Positions 22,533 to 29,608 of a stretch of 34,172 bases of DNA are shown here, one piece after another. Position numbers and translations under genes: made by a program. Positions within the stretch are counted from its first letter, which is position 1. Each line of letters begins with the position of its first letter. Origin of the DNA: Kineosporia sp. R_H_3 (GTDB taxonomy: Bacteria > Actinomycetota > Actinomycetes > Actinomycetales > Kineosporiaceae); NCBI RefSeq assembly GCF_002198675.1, contig NZ_MWLL01000087.1:1-34172 (forward strand), in the 5' to 3' direction. Below the pieces are notes generated by a model. It was given only the letters and a program-made list of their open reading frames with translations. It did no database searches and had not been told where the DNA came from.

Positions 22533-23278
22533 CGCTGCTCCGGGTCGAGGGGCTCGTCGTCCGGCACGGGCTGCTCACGGCCGTCCGTGAGGTCGACCTC
22601 GCGGTCGCCCCGGGGGAGGTGGTCGCGCTCGTCGGCGCGAACGGGGCCGGCAAGTCGACCCTGCTGCACGCGGTGGCGGGCAGCCTGCCCGCGGCGCAGG
22701 GCAGGGTCCTGCTCGGTGGCGAGGACGTCACCACGATGCCGGCGCACCAGCGGGTGCGCGCCGGGATCAGTCTCGTGCCGGAAGGCCGGCGCCTGTTCCC
22801 GAGCCTGTCCGTGCTGGAGAACCTGCTCGTCGGTGTCCCCGGCGGGTCCCGCGCAGCCGGCCCGGCGACGTCCGGCCTGCCGCGCGGCGGCTGGGACGTC
22901 GACCGGGTGCTCGACGCCTTCCCGGTGCTCGCCCGGCTCCGGGACCGCCCGGCAGGGCTGCTCAGCGGTGGTGAGCAGCAGGCCACGGCGATCGGGCGGG
23001 CCCTCGTCGCAGACCCCGCCCTGCTGCTCCTCGACGAGGTCTCGCTCGGCCTGTCACCGGCGGCGGTCGACGTCGTCTACGCCTCGCTGGAGGCGGTCCT
23101 CGCGGGCGGGGTCGCGGTCGTGCTCGTCGAGCAGGACATCGAACGGGCCCTGCGGACGGCCACCCGGATCGTCTGCCTCCTCGAGGGCAGGGTCACCCGG
23201 GACGTCGCGCGCCGCGACGCGGACCGGGCCGAGATCACCCGGGCCTACTTCGGAACCGGAACGGAGGTGCCGTCATGA
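22529..23278 (+). CDS. ABC importer ATPase, LivF type
   Basis: This second 249-aa ATPase has Walker A GANGAGKS (36-43), the LivF-typical Q-loop VPEGRRLFPSLSVLENLL, a canonical LSGGEQQ signature, Walker B ALLLLDEVSLGL and the H-loop-like VEQD. It starts at GTG inside a GTGA overlap with the first ATPase. A short Gly/Ala insertion (GGSRAAGPATSGLPRGG) lies between Q-loop and signature. The order ATPases-then-permeases differs from the E. coli liv order. Confidence 0.93.
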   Translation: MTLLRVEGLVVRHGLLTAVREVDLAVAPGEVVALVGANGAGKSTLLHAVAGSLPAAQGRVLLGGEDVTTMPAHQRVRAGISLVPEGRRLFPSLSVLENLLVGVPGGSRAAGPATSGLPRGGWDVDRVLDAFPVLARLRDRPAGLLSGGEQQATAIGRALVADPALLLLDEVSLGLSPAAVDVVYASLEAVLAGGVAVVLVEQDIERALRTATRIVCLLEGRVTRDVARRDADRAEITRAYFGTGTEVPS

Positions 23279-24144
23279 GACTGCTCGACGCAGTGGTCCA
23301 GGGCTGCCTGCTCGGCGGCCAGTACGCGTTGTTCGCCGCCGGCCTGTCCCTCATGTTCGGCGTGCTCAAGGTGGTCAACCTCGCGCACGGCGACCTCGGC
23401 ATCCTCGCGGCCTTCGCCGCGATCGGTCTCGCCGCGGGAGCCGGGCTGCCGCTCGCGCTCGCGGTCGGCGTCGTGCTCGTCGGCATGCTCGGGATCGGCG
23501 CCGCGCTGCACGCGGGGCTGCTCGCCCGGACGACGGGCGCGCTCCCGCAGATCTCGATGATCGCGACGTTCGGGCTGAGCGTCGTCATCGGCAACGCCCT
23601 CCAGGAGGTGTTCTCGGCGGACCCGAGGGCGCTCGACCTCGGGTGGTTCGGCACCGCCGGGGTGTCGCTGGGCGGCATCTCCGTCGGGCTGCTCCCGGCC
23701 GCGGTCCTCGCGGTCGCGGTCCTCGCACTCACGGGCCTGCACCTGGCACTGACCCGGACGGCGTTCGGCCGCCGGGTCCGGGCCACCGCGGACGACCCCG
23801 GCACCGCCGCCCTTGTCGGGGTCGACGCGCGCCGGACCTACCTCGTCGTCACCGCGCTCGCGGTGGGCCTGGCGGGCCTCGCCGGCGTCGCCTACGCGGC
23901 CTCGTCCCTGGTCACCCCGCTGGCCGGTCCGAGCCGGCTCATCTTCGCCTTCGAGGCGGTCGTCATCGGCGGGCTCGGCTCGCTCTGGGGCACCCTGCTC
24001 GGGGCCATGGTGCTCGGGGTGGCGCAGTCCGTCGGCTCCGTCGTCGATCCCTCGTCGGGTGTCCTCGTCGGTCACCTCGTCTTCCTCATGGTGCTCGCGA
24101 CCCGGCCCGCCGGGCTGCTCGCCAGGGCGCGGGTGCGGGCGTGA
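23275..24144 (+). CDS. ABC importer permease, LivH type
   Basis: The 289-aa membrane protein has about eight hydrophobic helices and the family motifs GLSLMFGVLKVVNLAHGD near the N-terminus and FEAVVIGGLGSLWGTLLGAMVLG near the C-terminus, the latter being the EAA-like loop that contacts the ATPases. ATG overlaps the previous stop (ATGA), and a GGAGG site lies upstream. With the next gene it forms the transmembrane channel. Confidence 0.93.
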   Translation: MRLLDAVVQGCLLGGQYALFAAGLSLMFGVLKVVNLAHGDLGILAAFAAIGLAAGAGLPLALAVGVVLVGMLGIGAALHAGLLARTTGALPQISMIATFGLSVVIGNALQEVFSADPRALDLGWFGTAGVSLGGISVGLLPAAVLAVAVLALTGLHLALTRTAFGRRVRATADDPGTAALVGVDARRTYLVVTALAVGLAGLAGVAYAASSLVTPLAGPSRLIFAFEAVVIGGLGSLWGTLLGAMVLGVAQSVGSVVDPSSGVLVGHLVFLMVLATRPAGLLARARVRA

Positions 24145-25229
24145 GCGCCGTCGTGCAGACGCCGCCCGCACCGCGGGTGCAGGTGGTGCGCTGGTCGCGG
24201 ACGGCCTCCGCGTCGGTGGCCGGGTTCGCGGTCCTCGTCGCGGTCGCGGCAGCGGTCCCGATGCTCTTCGTCCCCCTCGTCGGCAACCGGCTCACCGCGC
24301 TGCTCGCGCTCGTCGTCCTCGCGGTGACGTGGAACGCGCTGGCCGGGTACGCCGGGCTGGTGTCCGTCGGGCAGCAGGGGTTCTTCGGGCTCGGGGCGTA
24401 CGCCGTCCTCGCGCTCAGCGACCTCGGGGTGAACGCGTACCTCTCGGTCCCGCTCGCCGGCGTGGTGTGCGCGCTCGTCGCGCTCCCGTCGTCGCTGCTG
24501 CTCTTCCGGCTCCGGGCCGGGCAGTTCGCGATCGGTACCTGGGTCCTCGCGGAGGTGTTCCGGCTGCTCGTGAGCCGGGTCCCGCAGCTCGGCGCGGGGA
24601 CCGGCCGGTCGCTCACCTCGACGACCGGCGTCGACCCGGCGCTGCGTCAGGCGTTGACCTACTGGACGGCGCTCGCGATGACCGTGCTCGTCCTCGTCGG
24701 TGCGTTCGCCCTGCTGAGGTCCCGGGTCGGCATCCGGCTGCAGGCGGTCCGGGACGACGAGAACGCCGCGCGCTCGCTCGGGGTCGGGGTGACGGGGGAG
24801 AAGCGGCTCGTCTTCGTGCTCGGCAGCGGCGGGGCCGGGGTCGCGGGGGCGATCACGCTGACGAACTCGCTCACCGCGCAGCCGGACAACATGTTCGGCG
24901 TCCAGTGGGCGGCGCTGATGATCTTCATGGTGGTCATCGGCGGGATCGGCGCCTTCGAGGGCCCGATCATCGGTGCGGTGCTGCTGTTCGTGGTCCAGCA
25001 GCTGTTCGACGGTCTCGGCAACTGGTACCTCGTCGGGCTCGGGGTGCTGGCCGTCGTGGCGACGCTGTCCGCCCCGCGCGGGGTATGGGGCGAGCTCGCC
25101 CACCGCCGGGGCTGGACGGCGGCACCCCTGTTCCACGACGTCCGCTGGCCGGCCCTGCCGCTGGCGTCGGGCGCTGCCGCACGGCACGATGCCGCGGACA
25201 CGACCGTTCGGGAGGAAGGACGCCGGTGA
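24141..25229 (+). CDS. ABC importer permease, LivM type
   Basis: This 362-aa permease has the LivM hallmarks NALAGYAGLVSVGQQGFFGLGAYAV, LRAGQFAIGTWVLAEVFRLL, the cytoplasmic LQAVRDDENAARSLGV and FMVVIGGIGAFEGPIIGAVLL. There are roughly eight to nine helices and a hydrophilic tail of about 50 residues. It starts at GTG overlapping the LivH stop with no separate ribosome site, so it depends on coupling. The tail (PLFHDVRWPALPLAS onward) is not part of the core fold. Confidence 0.92.
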   Translation: MSAVVQTPPAPRVQVVRWSRTASASVAGFAVLVAVAAAVPMLFVPLVGNRLTALLALVVLAVTWNALAGYAGLVSVGQQGFFGLGAYAVLALSDLGVNAYLSVPLAGVVCALVALPSSLLLFRLRAGQFAIGTWVLAEVFRLLVSRVPQLGAGTGRSLTSTTGVDPALRQALTYWTALAMTVLVLVGAFALLRSRVGIRLQAVRDDENAARSLGVGVTGEKRLVFVLGSGGAGVAGAITLTNSLTAQPDNMFGVQWAALMIFMVVIGGIGAFEGPIIGAVLLFVVQQLFDGLGNWYLVGLGVLAVVATLSAPRGVWGELAHRRGWTAAPLFHDVRWPALPLASGAAARHDAADTTVREEGRR

Positions 25230-26800
25230 CCGCGCTGCCACCGCAGAACCTCGGGCTCGGCACATGGCCGCACCGCCGCGCCCGGATCACGCCGGACGCC
25301 GTCGCACTCGTCCAGGGCCACCGGTCGCTCACCTACGCCGGTCTCGACGAGCGGGTCCGGCGGGTCGCCGCCGCGCTCTCCGCGGCCGGCGTCCGGCCCG
25401 GCGACCGGGTGGCGTACCTCGGCCCGAACGACATCTCGACGTTCGAGACGTTCTTCGGGGCCGGCCTGCTCGGCGCCGTCCACGTCGCGTTGAACACGCG
25501 CCTGTCGGCGGCCGAGATCGCGTACATGCTCGACGACTGCGCGCCGACAGTGCTCGTCCACGCCGCGTCCCTCGCGCACCTCGTCCCGGCGGTGCTGCCC
25601 GCGTCGGTGCGGCGCGTCCTCGTCGTCGAGGACGTGAAGGACGTCGAGGCCGGGCAGCACGTCCTGCCGGCGGCGGGGGAGACGGCGCGGCCGTTCGAGG
25701 CCGCCCTGGGCGAGGTCGAGCCGCTCGCGGAGGTGCCGGCCGTCGGGCTGGACGACCCCTGCCTCGTGCTCTACACCTCGGGCACCACGGGCCGGCCCAA
25801 GGGGGCCGTGCTCACCCACGGCAACCTCACCTGGAACACCGTGAACCAGCTCGCGCACGTCGACGTGCTGAGCACCGAGCGTGCCCTGTGCATCGCGCCG
25901 CTCTTCCACGTCGTCGGCCTGGGGCAGGTGACGCTGCCGACGCTCTTCAAGGGCGGCAGCGTCGAGGTGCTGGCGAGGTTCGACGCGGAGGTCGTGCTGT
26001 CGGCCGTCAGCGAGCGCGGGATCACGAGCTTCGCGTGCGTGCCCACGATGCTCCAGATGATGTGCGAGCACCCGGCCTGGGACGGCAGCGACCTGTCGAC
26101 GCTGCGCACGGTGATCTACGGCGGGTCGCCGGTCCAGGAGCGGGTCGCCGTGGCCTGGCACCGGCGCGGCGTCCAGGTGGTCCAGGGCTTCGGGATGACC
26201 GAGGCCGCGCCGGGGGTCTGCATGCAGATCCGCGACGGGGCCGGCGGCAAGCCCGTGTCGATCGGCCCGCCGCACTTCTTCGTCGACGTCGCCGGCCATA
26301 CGGCCGGCGGGCCGGTGGACCTCGGGGACGCCCCGGCCGAGCTCCTCGTCCGTGGCCCCAACGTGTTCGCGGGCTACCTCGGCCGCGCCGAGGAGTCTGC
26401 CGAGGCCTTCCCGGAGCCGGGCTGGTTCCGCACGGGCGACATCGTCCGGCGGGACGGCGACGGCTGGTTCTACGCCGTCGACCGGGCCAAGGACATGATC
26501 ATCTCGGGCGGGGAGAACATCTACCCGGCCGAGGTCGAGGCGGTCGCGGTGCAGCTCGACGAGGTCGCCGCGGCGGCCGTCGTCGCGACCCCGGACGAGC
26601 GCTGGGGCGAGGTCGGGCACGCCTACGTCGAGCTGCGTCCGGGGGCCGACCTCGACGAGGACCGGTTCCGCGCGCACCTGCTCGCGCACCTCGCGCGGTA
26701 CAAGGTGCCCAAGTACGTCACCTTCGTGGAGTCGTTGCCCCGCAACGCGACCGGGAAGATCCTGCGGGTCCGGCTGCGCGAGGCGGCCCGGGCCGACTGA
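25226..26800 (+). CDS. AMP-forming acyl/aryl-CoA ligase
   Basis: The 524-aa adenylate-forming enzyme has the P-loop YTSGTTGRPKG (183-193), GFGMTE (321-326), TGD (Asp405), the hinge DRAKDMIISGGENIYPAEVE and catalytic Lys511 in PRNATGKIL. It should activate a carboxylic acid to its CoA thioester with ATP. GTG overlaps the LivM stop and GGAGGAAGGA precedes it, so the ligase belongs to the transporter operon. It would act on the acid imported or made by the aldehyde dehydrogenase. Medium/long-chain fatty acyl-CoA and aryl-CoA ligases cannot be told apart by these motifs. Confidence 0.92.
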   Translation: MTALPPQNLGLGTWPHRRARITPDAVALVQGHRSLTYAGLDERVRRVAAALSAAGVRPGDRVAYLGPNDISTFETFFGAGLLGAVHVALNTRLSAAEIAYMLDDCAPTVLVHAASLAHLVPAVLPASVRRVLVVEDVKDVEAGQHVLPAAGETARPFEAALGEVEPLAEVPAVGLDDPCLVLYTSGTTGRPKGAVLTHGNLTWNTVNQLAHVDVLSTERALCIAPLFHVVGLGQVTLPTLFKGGSVEVLARFDAEVVLSAVSERGITSFACVPTMLQMMCEHPAWDGSDLSTLRTVIYGGSPVQERVAVAWHRRGVQVVQGFGMTEAAPGVCMQIRDGAGGKPVSIGPPHFFVDVAGHTAGGPVDLGDAPAELLVRGPNVFAGYLGRAEESAEAFPEPGWFRTGDIVRRDGDGWFYAVDRAKDMIISGGENIYPAEVEAVAVQLDEVAAAAVVATPDERWGEVGHAYVELRPGADLDEDRFRAHLLAHLARYKVPKYVTFVESLPRNATGKILRVRLREAARAD

Positions 26801-26823
26801 CCGACCGGGCGACCGAAGCGGCG

Positions 26824-26839
26824 GGCCGGCAGGCCGGCC
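26824..26839. terminator. Weak hairpin between convergent ligase and esterase genes
   Basis: GGCCGGC-AG-GCCGGCC is a short very GC-rich inverted repeat in the 43-bp gap between convergent stops. It may serve as a bidirectional terminator; the region is so GC-rich that chance is possible. Confidence 0.35.
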
Positions 26840-26843
26840 GGGC

Positions 26844-27767
26844 TCAGCCGGCGGGCCGGGCCGTGCGGTCCCAGGCCGCGCGCACCTCGGCGACGACGAC
26901 GTCGAGGAGGTCCCGGGTCGGTGCGGTCGGCTCGACGTGGGTGAACGCGTGGTCGACGCCGGGCGCGACGTGGTGCCGGACCGGGACCCCGGCGGCCGCG
27001 AGCCGTTCGGCGTACCGGTCGCCCTCGTCGCGCAGCAGGTCGAGGTCGGCGGTGACGACGAGCGCCGGTGGCAGCCCGGCGAGGTCGCTCGCGTGCAGCG
27101 GCGAGACGAGCGGGTCGGCGCGCCGGGCGGGGTCGACGACGTAGCTGTGGTTGAACAGCCGGGCCAGGCCGGGGGAGATGAGCGGCTTCGCCGTCCGGGC
27201 GTGCTTGTCGCCGGGGTCCTGCGCGAGGTCGAGCGGCGGGTAGACGAGCACCTGCAGGGCCGCGCCGAAGCCGCCCTCGTCGCGCGCCCGCAGGCAGGCC
27301 GACGCCGAGAGGTTGCCGCCGGCGCTCTGGCCGCCGACCGCGAGCCGGGCGCCGTCCCAGCCGTGCTCCCGGGCGCCGGTGGTCGCCGCCCAGCACGCCA
27401 CCGCGTACGCCTGCTGCGCCGCGACCGGGAAGGGTCGCTGCGGGGCCACGTCGTAGTCGACGTTCACCACGACGCAGCCGGTCTCGGCGGCGAGCACCCG
27501 GCAGATGTGGCCGTCGAACTCCGGGTGCCGGGCGACGAAGCCGCCGCCGTGGAGGTTCACGTAGACCGGCGGAGCGCCGCCCGTGCCGGGTGCGTCGGCC
27601 GGCGGCCGGTAGACGTGGACCGTCACCGGGCCCGCGTCCGTCGGGACGACGACCCGGTCCGGCGGCGCGACGTGCGCGGCGAAGGCGTCGTAGGCCGCCG
27701 GTGGCCGGGTGACCCGGCCCGCGAGGACCTGGAAGCCCCTGGCGAGGAGCCGGTGGCGCAACGACAT
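26844..27767 (-). CDS. Alpha/beta hydrolase, HSL-type carboxylesterase (second copy)
   Basis: The 307-aa esterase has HGGGF (73-77), nucleophile Ser148 in GGQSAGGN, acid Asp243 in TADLDLLRDE and base His273 in GVDHAFTH. It belongs to the same HSL family as the esterase at 19388 but is clearly diverged (GQSAG rather than GDSAG, different lid region), so it is not a recent duplicate. It is divergent from the TetR gene with its own good promoter, and is probably the repressor's target. It may handle a related ester. Confidence 0.92.
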   Translation of the reverse strand: MSLRHRLLARGFQVLAGRVTRPPAAYDAFAAHVAPPDRVVVPTDAGPVTVHVYRPPADAPGTGGAPPVYVNLHGGGFVARHPEFDGHICRVLAAETGCVVVNVDYDVAPQRPFPVAAQQAYAVACWAATTGAREHGWDGARLAVGGQSAGGNLSASACLRARDEGGFGAALQVLVYPPLDLAQDPGDKHARTAKPLISPGLARLFNHSYVVDPARRADPLVSPLHASDLAGLPPALVVTADLDLLRDEGDRYAERLAAAGVPVRHHVAPGVDHAFTHVEPTAPTRDLLDVVVAEVRAAWDRTARPAG

Positions 27768-27791
27768 GACGGCCTGCCCTCCCGACGTTCA

Positions 27792-27802
27792 TAGAATTTC
27801 TA
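27792..27802. promoter_or_regulatory. Palindrome TAGAATTTCTA, candidate TetR operator
   Basis: A perfect 5-1-5 inverted repeat in an unusually AT-rich spot lies right at the expected transcription start of the esterase gene. This position suits a repressor. The divergent TetR product is the natural ligand. Confidence 0.5.
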
Positions 27803-27810
27803 CGAGTCAG

Positions 27811-27839
27811 ACAGTAGGGTGACCCCGACCCTGGGTCAA
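27811..27839 (-). promoter_or_regulatory. Promoter of the divergent esterase, with overlapping palindrome
   Basis: On the minus strand TTGACC (-35) is followed after exactly 17 bp by TACTGT (-10, TANNNT), one of the best promoters in the window. The imperfect palindrome TGACCCCGACCCTGGGTCA (27820-27838, TGACCC-N7-GGGTCA) overlaps its -35 and spacer. On the plus strand TAGAAT-N17-TAGGGT (27792-27820) may be the TetR gene's own promoter. Confidence 0.6.
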
Positions 27840-27871
27840 CGGGTCTCGTCGACGGAGCGGAGGGTCGCCGG

Positions 27872-28660
27872 ATGGACGGGTCGCCCTCCCGCCCGGCCGC
27901 CGTCCGCCGCCGGATGCCCAAGCGCACCAAGGAGCAGACCCGCGGGCTCATGCTGCGCGCCGCCGTCGACCTGCTCCGTGAGCGTGCACTGTCGCAGGGC
28001 GACGACGTCGTGTCGGCGGCGCTCGCGCACGTCCGGGTCACCGACATCGCCCGTCGGGCCACCGAGCTCGTCCGGGCCGACCTCGGGACGGCGGGTGAGG
28101 TGCGGCCGGAGGCTGCCGCGATCACGACCGGTGCGGCGTACCAGGTCTGGCCCCGGCAGTCGGACCTGCAGGCGGACCTGCTGTTCCACATCGCGGAGCT
28201 GCAGGCGGTGCTCGGCCCGGGCGTCGCCGAGGTCGTGGCGCGCTTCCGTGCGGCCGCGGCCGCCGGTACGGCGCTGGAGGACGTCGTCGTCGGGGCGGTC
28301 GAGGAGATCTGGCGGGCCTACCGCGACGACCCGATCTTCCGGGTCGAGCTGAGCTTCCTCGTCGCGGCCGTCGACCCGCGGGTGCGCGCGGCGCTGGCGC
28401 ACCGGCGGGAGCGGTTCGCCGCCACCGCGGACGAGGTGTGGCAGGGGCTGCTCGACGCCTACGGTCTGCGGATGCGGCCGCCGTACCGGCTGCGCGACCT
28501 CACGACGGCGGTCGCGGCGCAGGTCGTCGGCTCCGTCGTCCTGTGGTGGGCCGACCCGGAGGTCCTCGCGGACCCGTTCGACGGCGGTCGCAGCCTCGCC
28601 TCGCGGGGTGCGGCGCTCCTCGTCACCGGGCTCACGGAGCCGGCCGCTGCGCCCGGCTGA
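27872..28660 (+). CDS. TetR-family transcriptional regulator
   Basis: This 262-aa protein has a TetR-like N-terminus: a basic start (RMPKRTKEQTRGLMLRAAVDLLRERA), then VTDIARRATELVRADLG and ITTGAAYQVWPRQSDLQADLLFHI, which corresponds to recognition helix and Y-x-W-P. The stretch between helix 2 and the recognition helix is longer than usual, so the DNA-binding domain is atypical. A helical C-terminal ligand domain follows (DDPIFRVELSFLVAAVDPRVRAAL). GGAGGG 7 nt upstream supports the first ATG. It is divergent from the esterase and probably represses it. Its 3' end overlaps the convergent NmrA-type gene by 29 bp. Confidence 0.82.
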   Translation: MDGSPSRPAAVRRRMPKRTKEQTRGLMLRAAVDLLRERALSQGDDVVSAALAHVRVTDIARRATELVRADLGTAGEVRPEAAAITTGAAYQVWPRQSDLQADLLFHIAELQAVLGPGVAEVVARFRAAAAAGTALEDVVVGAVEEIWRAYRDDPIFRVELSFLVAAVDPRVRAALAHRRERFAATADEVWQGLLDAYGLRMRPPYRLRDLTTAVAAQVVGSVVLWWADPEVLADPFDGGRSLASRGAALLVTGLTEPAAAPG

Positions 28661-29495
28661 GCACCTCCTCGAGCCCCGTGGCCGGGTGCCCGGTGAGTCG
28701 CTCGACGTCGTCGGTCACGCCGTCCAGCTCGCCGGCCGCGATCGCGGTGTACGTCGACACCCAGGCCTCGACGAGCCAGTCGGGGGCCGCGTAGGGCGCG
28801 CGGGAGGCGAACGCCTCCTCGACCGTCTCGTCGTGGAACGTCACGGTCCGCCCGGTCGCCGCGGTGAGCCGCGTCGCGGCCTCCGTGAGCGTCAGGGCCT
28901 GCGGCCCGGTGAGGTCGTACGTGCGCCCCGCGTGCGCCGCCGGGTCGAGCAGCACGGCGGTCGTGACGTCCGCGATGTCGTCGAGCGCGACCGGGGCGAA
29001 CCGGCCGTCGCCCGCCGGGCCCCGGATCACGCCGTCCTCGCCCGCGAGCAGCGGGAGGAAGTCGAGGTAGAGGTTGTCCCGCAGGAACGTGAAGGCGACC
29101 CCGCTGCCGCGGACGTGCTCCTCGGTGTGCCAGTGGTCGCGGGCGTGGGTGAACGTCGCGTCCGGCGCGGCGCCGAAGAACGAGACGTAGACGAGGTGCT
29201 CGACCCCGGCGGCGACCGCGGCGTCGACGAAGGTGCGGTGCTCGCCGACCCGGTCCGGGTCCTCGGACGCCGACACGAAGAGCACCACCCGGTGCCCGGC
29301 CAGGGCGGCCCGGACCGCCTCGCCGTCGCCGTAGGCGGCGGTCGCGACCCGGGTGCCGGGCAGGGCGGGGGCCCGTGACGGGTCGCGGACGACGAGCGTC
29401 TGCGCGGCTCCCGCCGCGGCGAGCCGGCGGGCGACGCGCCCGCCGAGCCGGCCCGTCGAGCCCGTGACGGCGATCGTGCCCTGCGCTGGTGCCAT
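28632..29495 (-). CDS. NmrA-type NAD(P)-binding protein (atypical SDR)
   Basis: The 287-aa protein begins with the Rossmann motif VTGSTGRLGG (residues 9-18), followed by FVSASEDPDRVGEHRTFVDAAVAAGVEHLVYVSFFGA, as in NmrA/QOR2-like proteins. These sense NADP(H) redox state or reduce quinones and lack the classical SDR Tyr-x3-Lys site. The start at MAPAQGTIAV is supported by GGAGG 7 nt upstream; an ATG 13 codons earlier has no such site. It has no clear functional tie to its neighbours. Confidence 0.87.
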   Translation of the reverse strand: MAPAQGTIAVTGSTGRLGGRVARRLAAAGAAQTLVVRDPSRAPALPGTRVATAAYGDGEAVRAALAGHRVVLFVSASEDPDRVGEHRTFVDAAVAAGVEHLVYVSFFGAAPDATFTHARDHWHTEEHVRGSGVAFTFLRDNLYLDFLPLLAGEDGVIRGPAGDGRFAPVALDDIADVTTAVLLDPAAHAGRTYDLTGPQALTLTEAATRLTAATGRTVTFHDETVEEAFASRAPYAAPDWLVEAWVSTYTAIAAGELDGVTDDVERLTGHPATGLEEVLSRAQRPAP

Positions 29496-29572
29496 GGTGT
29501 GTCCTCCGGGGGAGCGCGCCGGCGCGGCCGGCAACGGTCGAAGGTCCTGCGACGGGCTCGCGCCGCGTCGCG

Positions 29573-29591
29573 TAAGGTACCCCCAGGGGTA
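29573..29591 (+). promoter_or_regulatory. -10 element and CsoR/CstR-type operator TACCCC-CA-GGGGTA
   Basis: TACCCCCAGGGGTA (29578-29591) is a perfect 6-2-6 palindrome abutting a TAAGGT -10 (29573-29578), so it covers the expected transcription start of the PLP-enzyme gene. TACCC...GGGTA palindromes are the recognised targets of CsoR (copper) and CstR (persulfide) repressors. The site is 3 nt before the GGAGGT ribosome site. No CsoR/CstR gene is in the window, so the regulator must be encoded elsewhere. Confidence 0.7.
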
Positions 29592-29608
29592 TCTGGAGGT
29601 GGTGTTCG

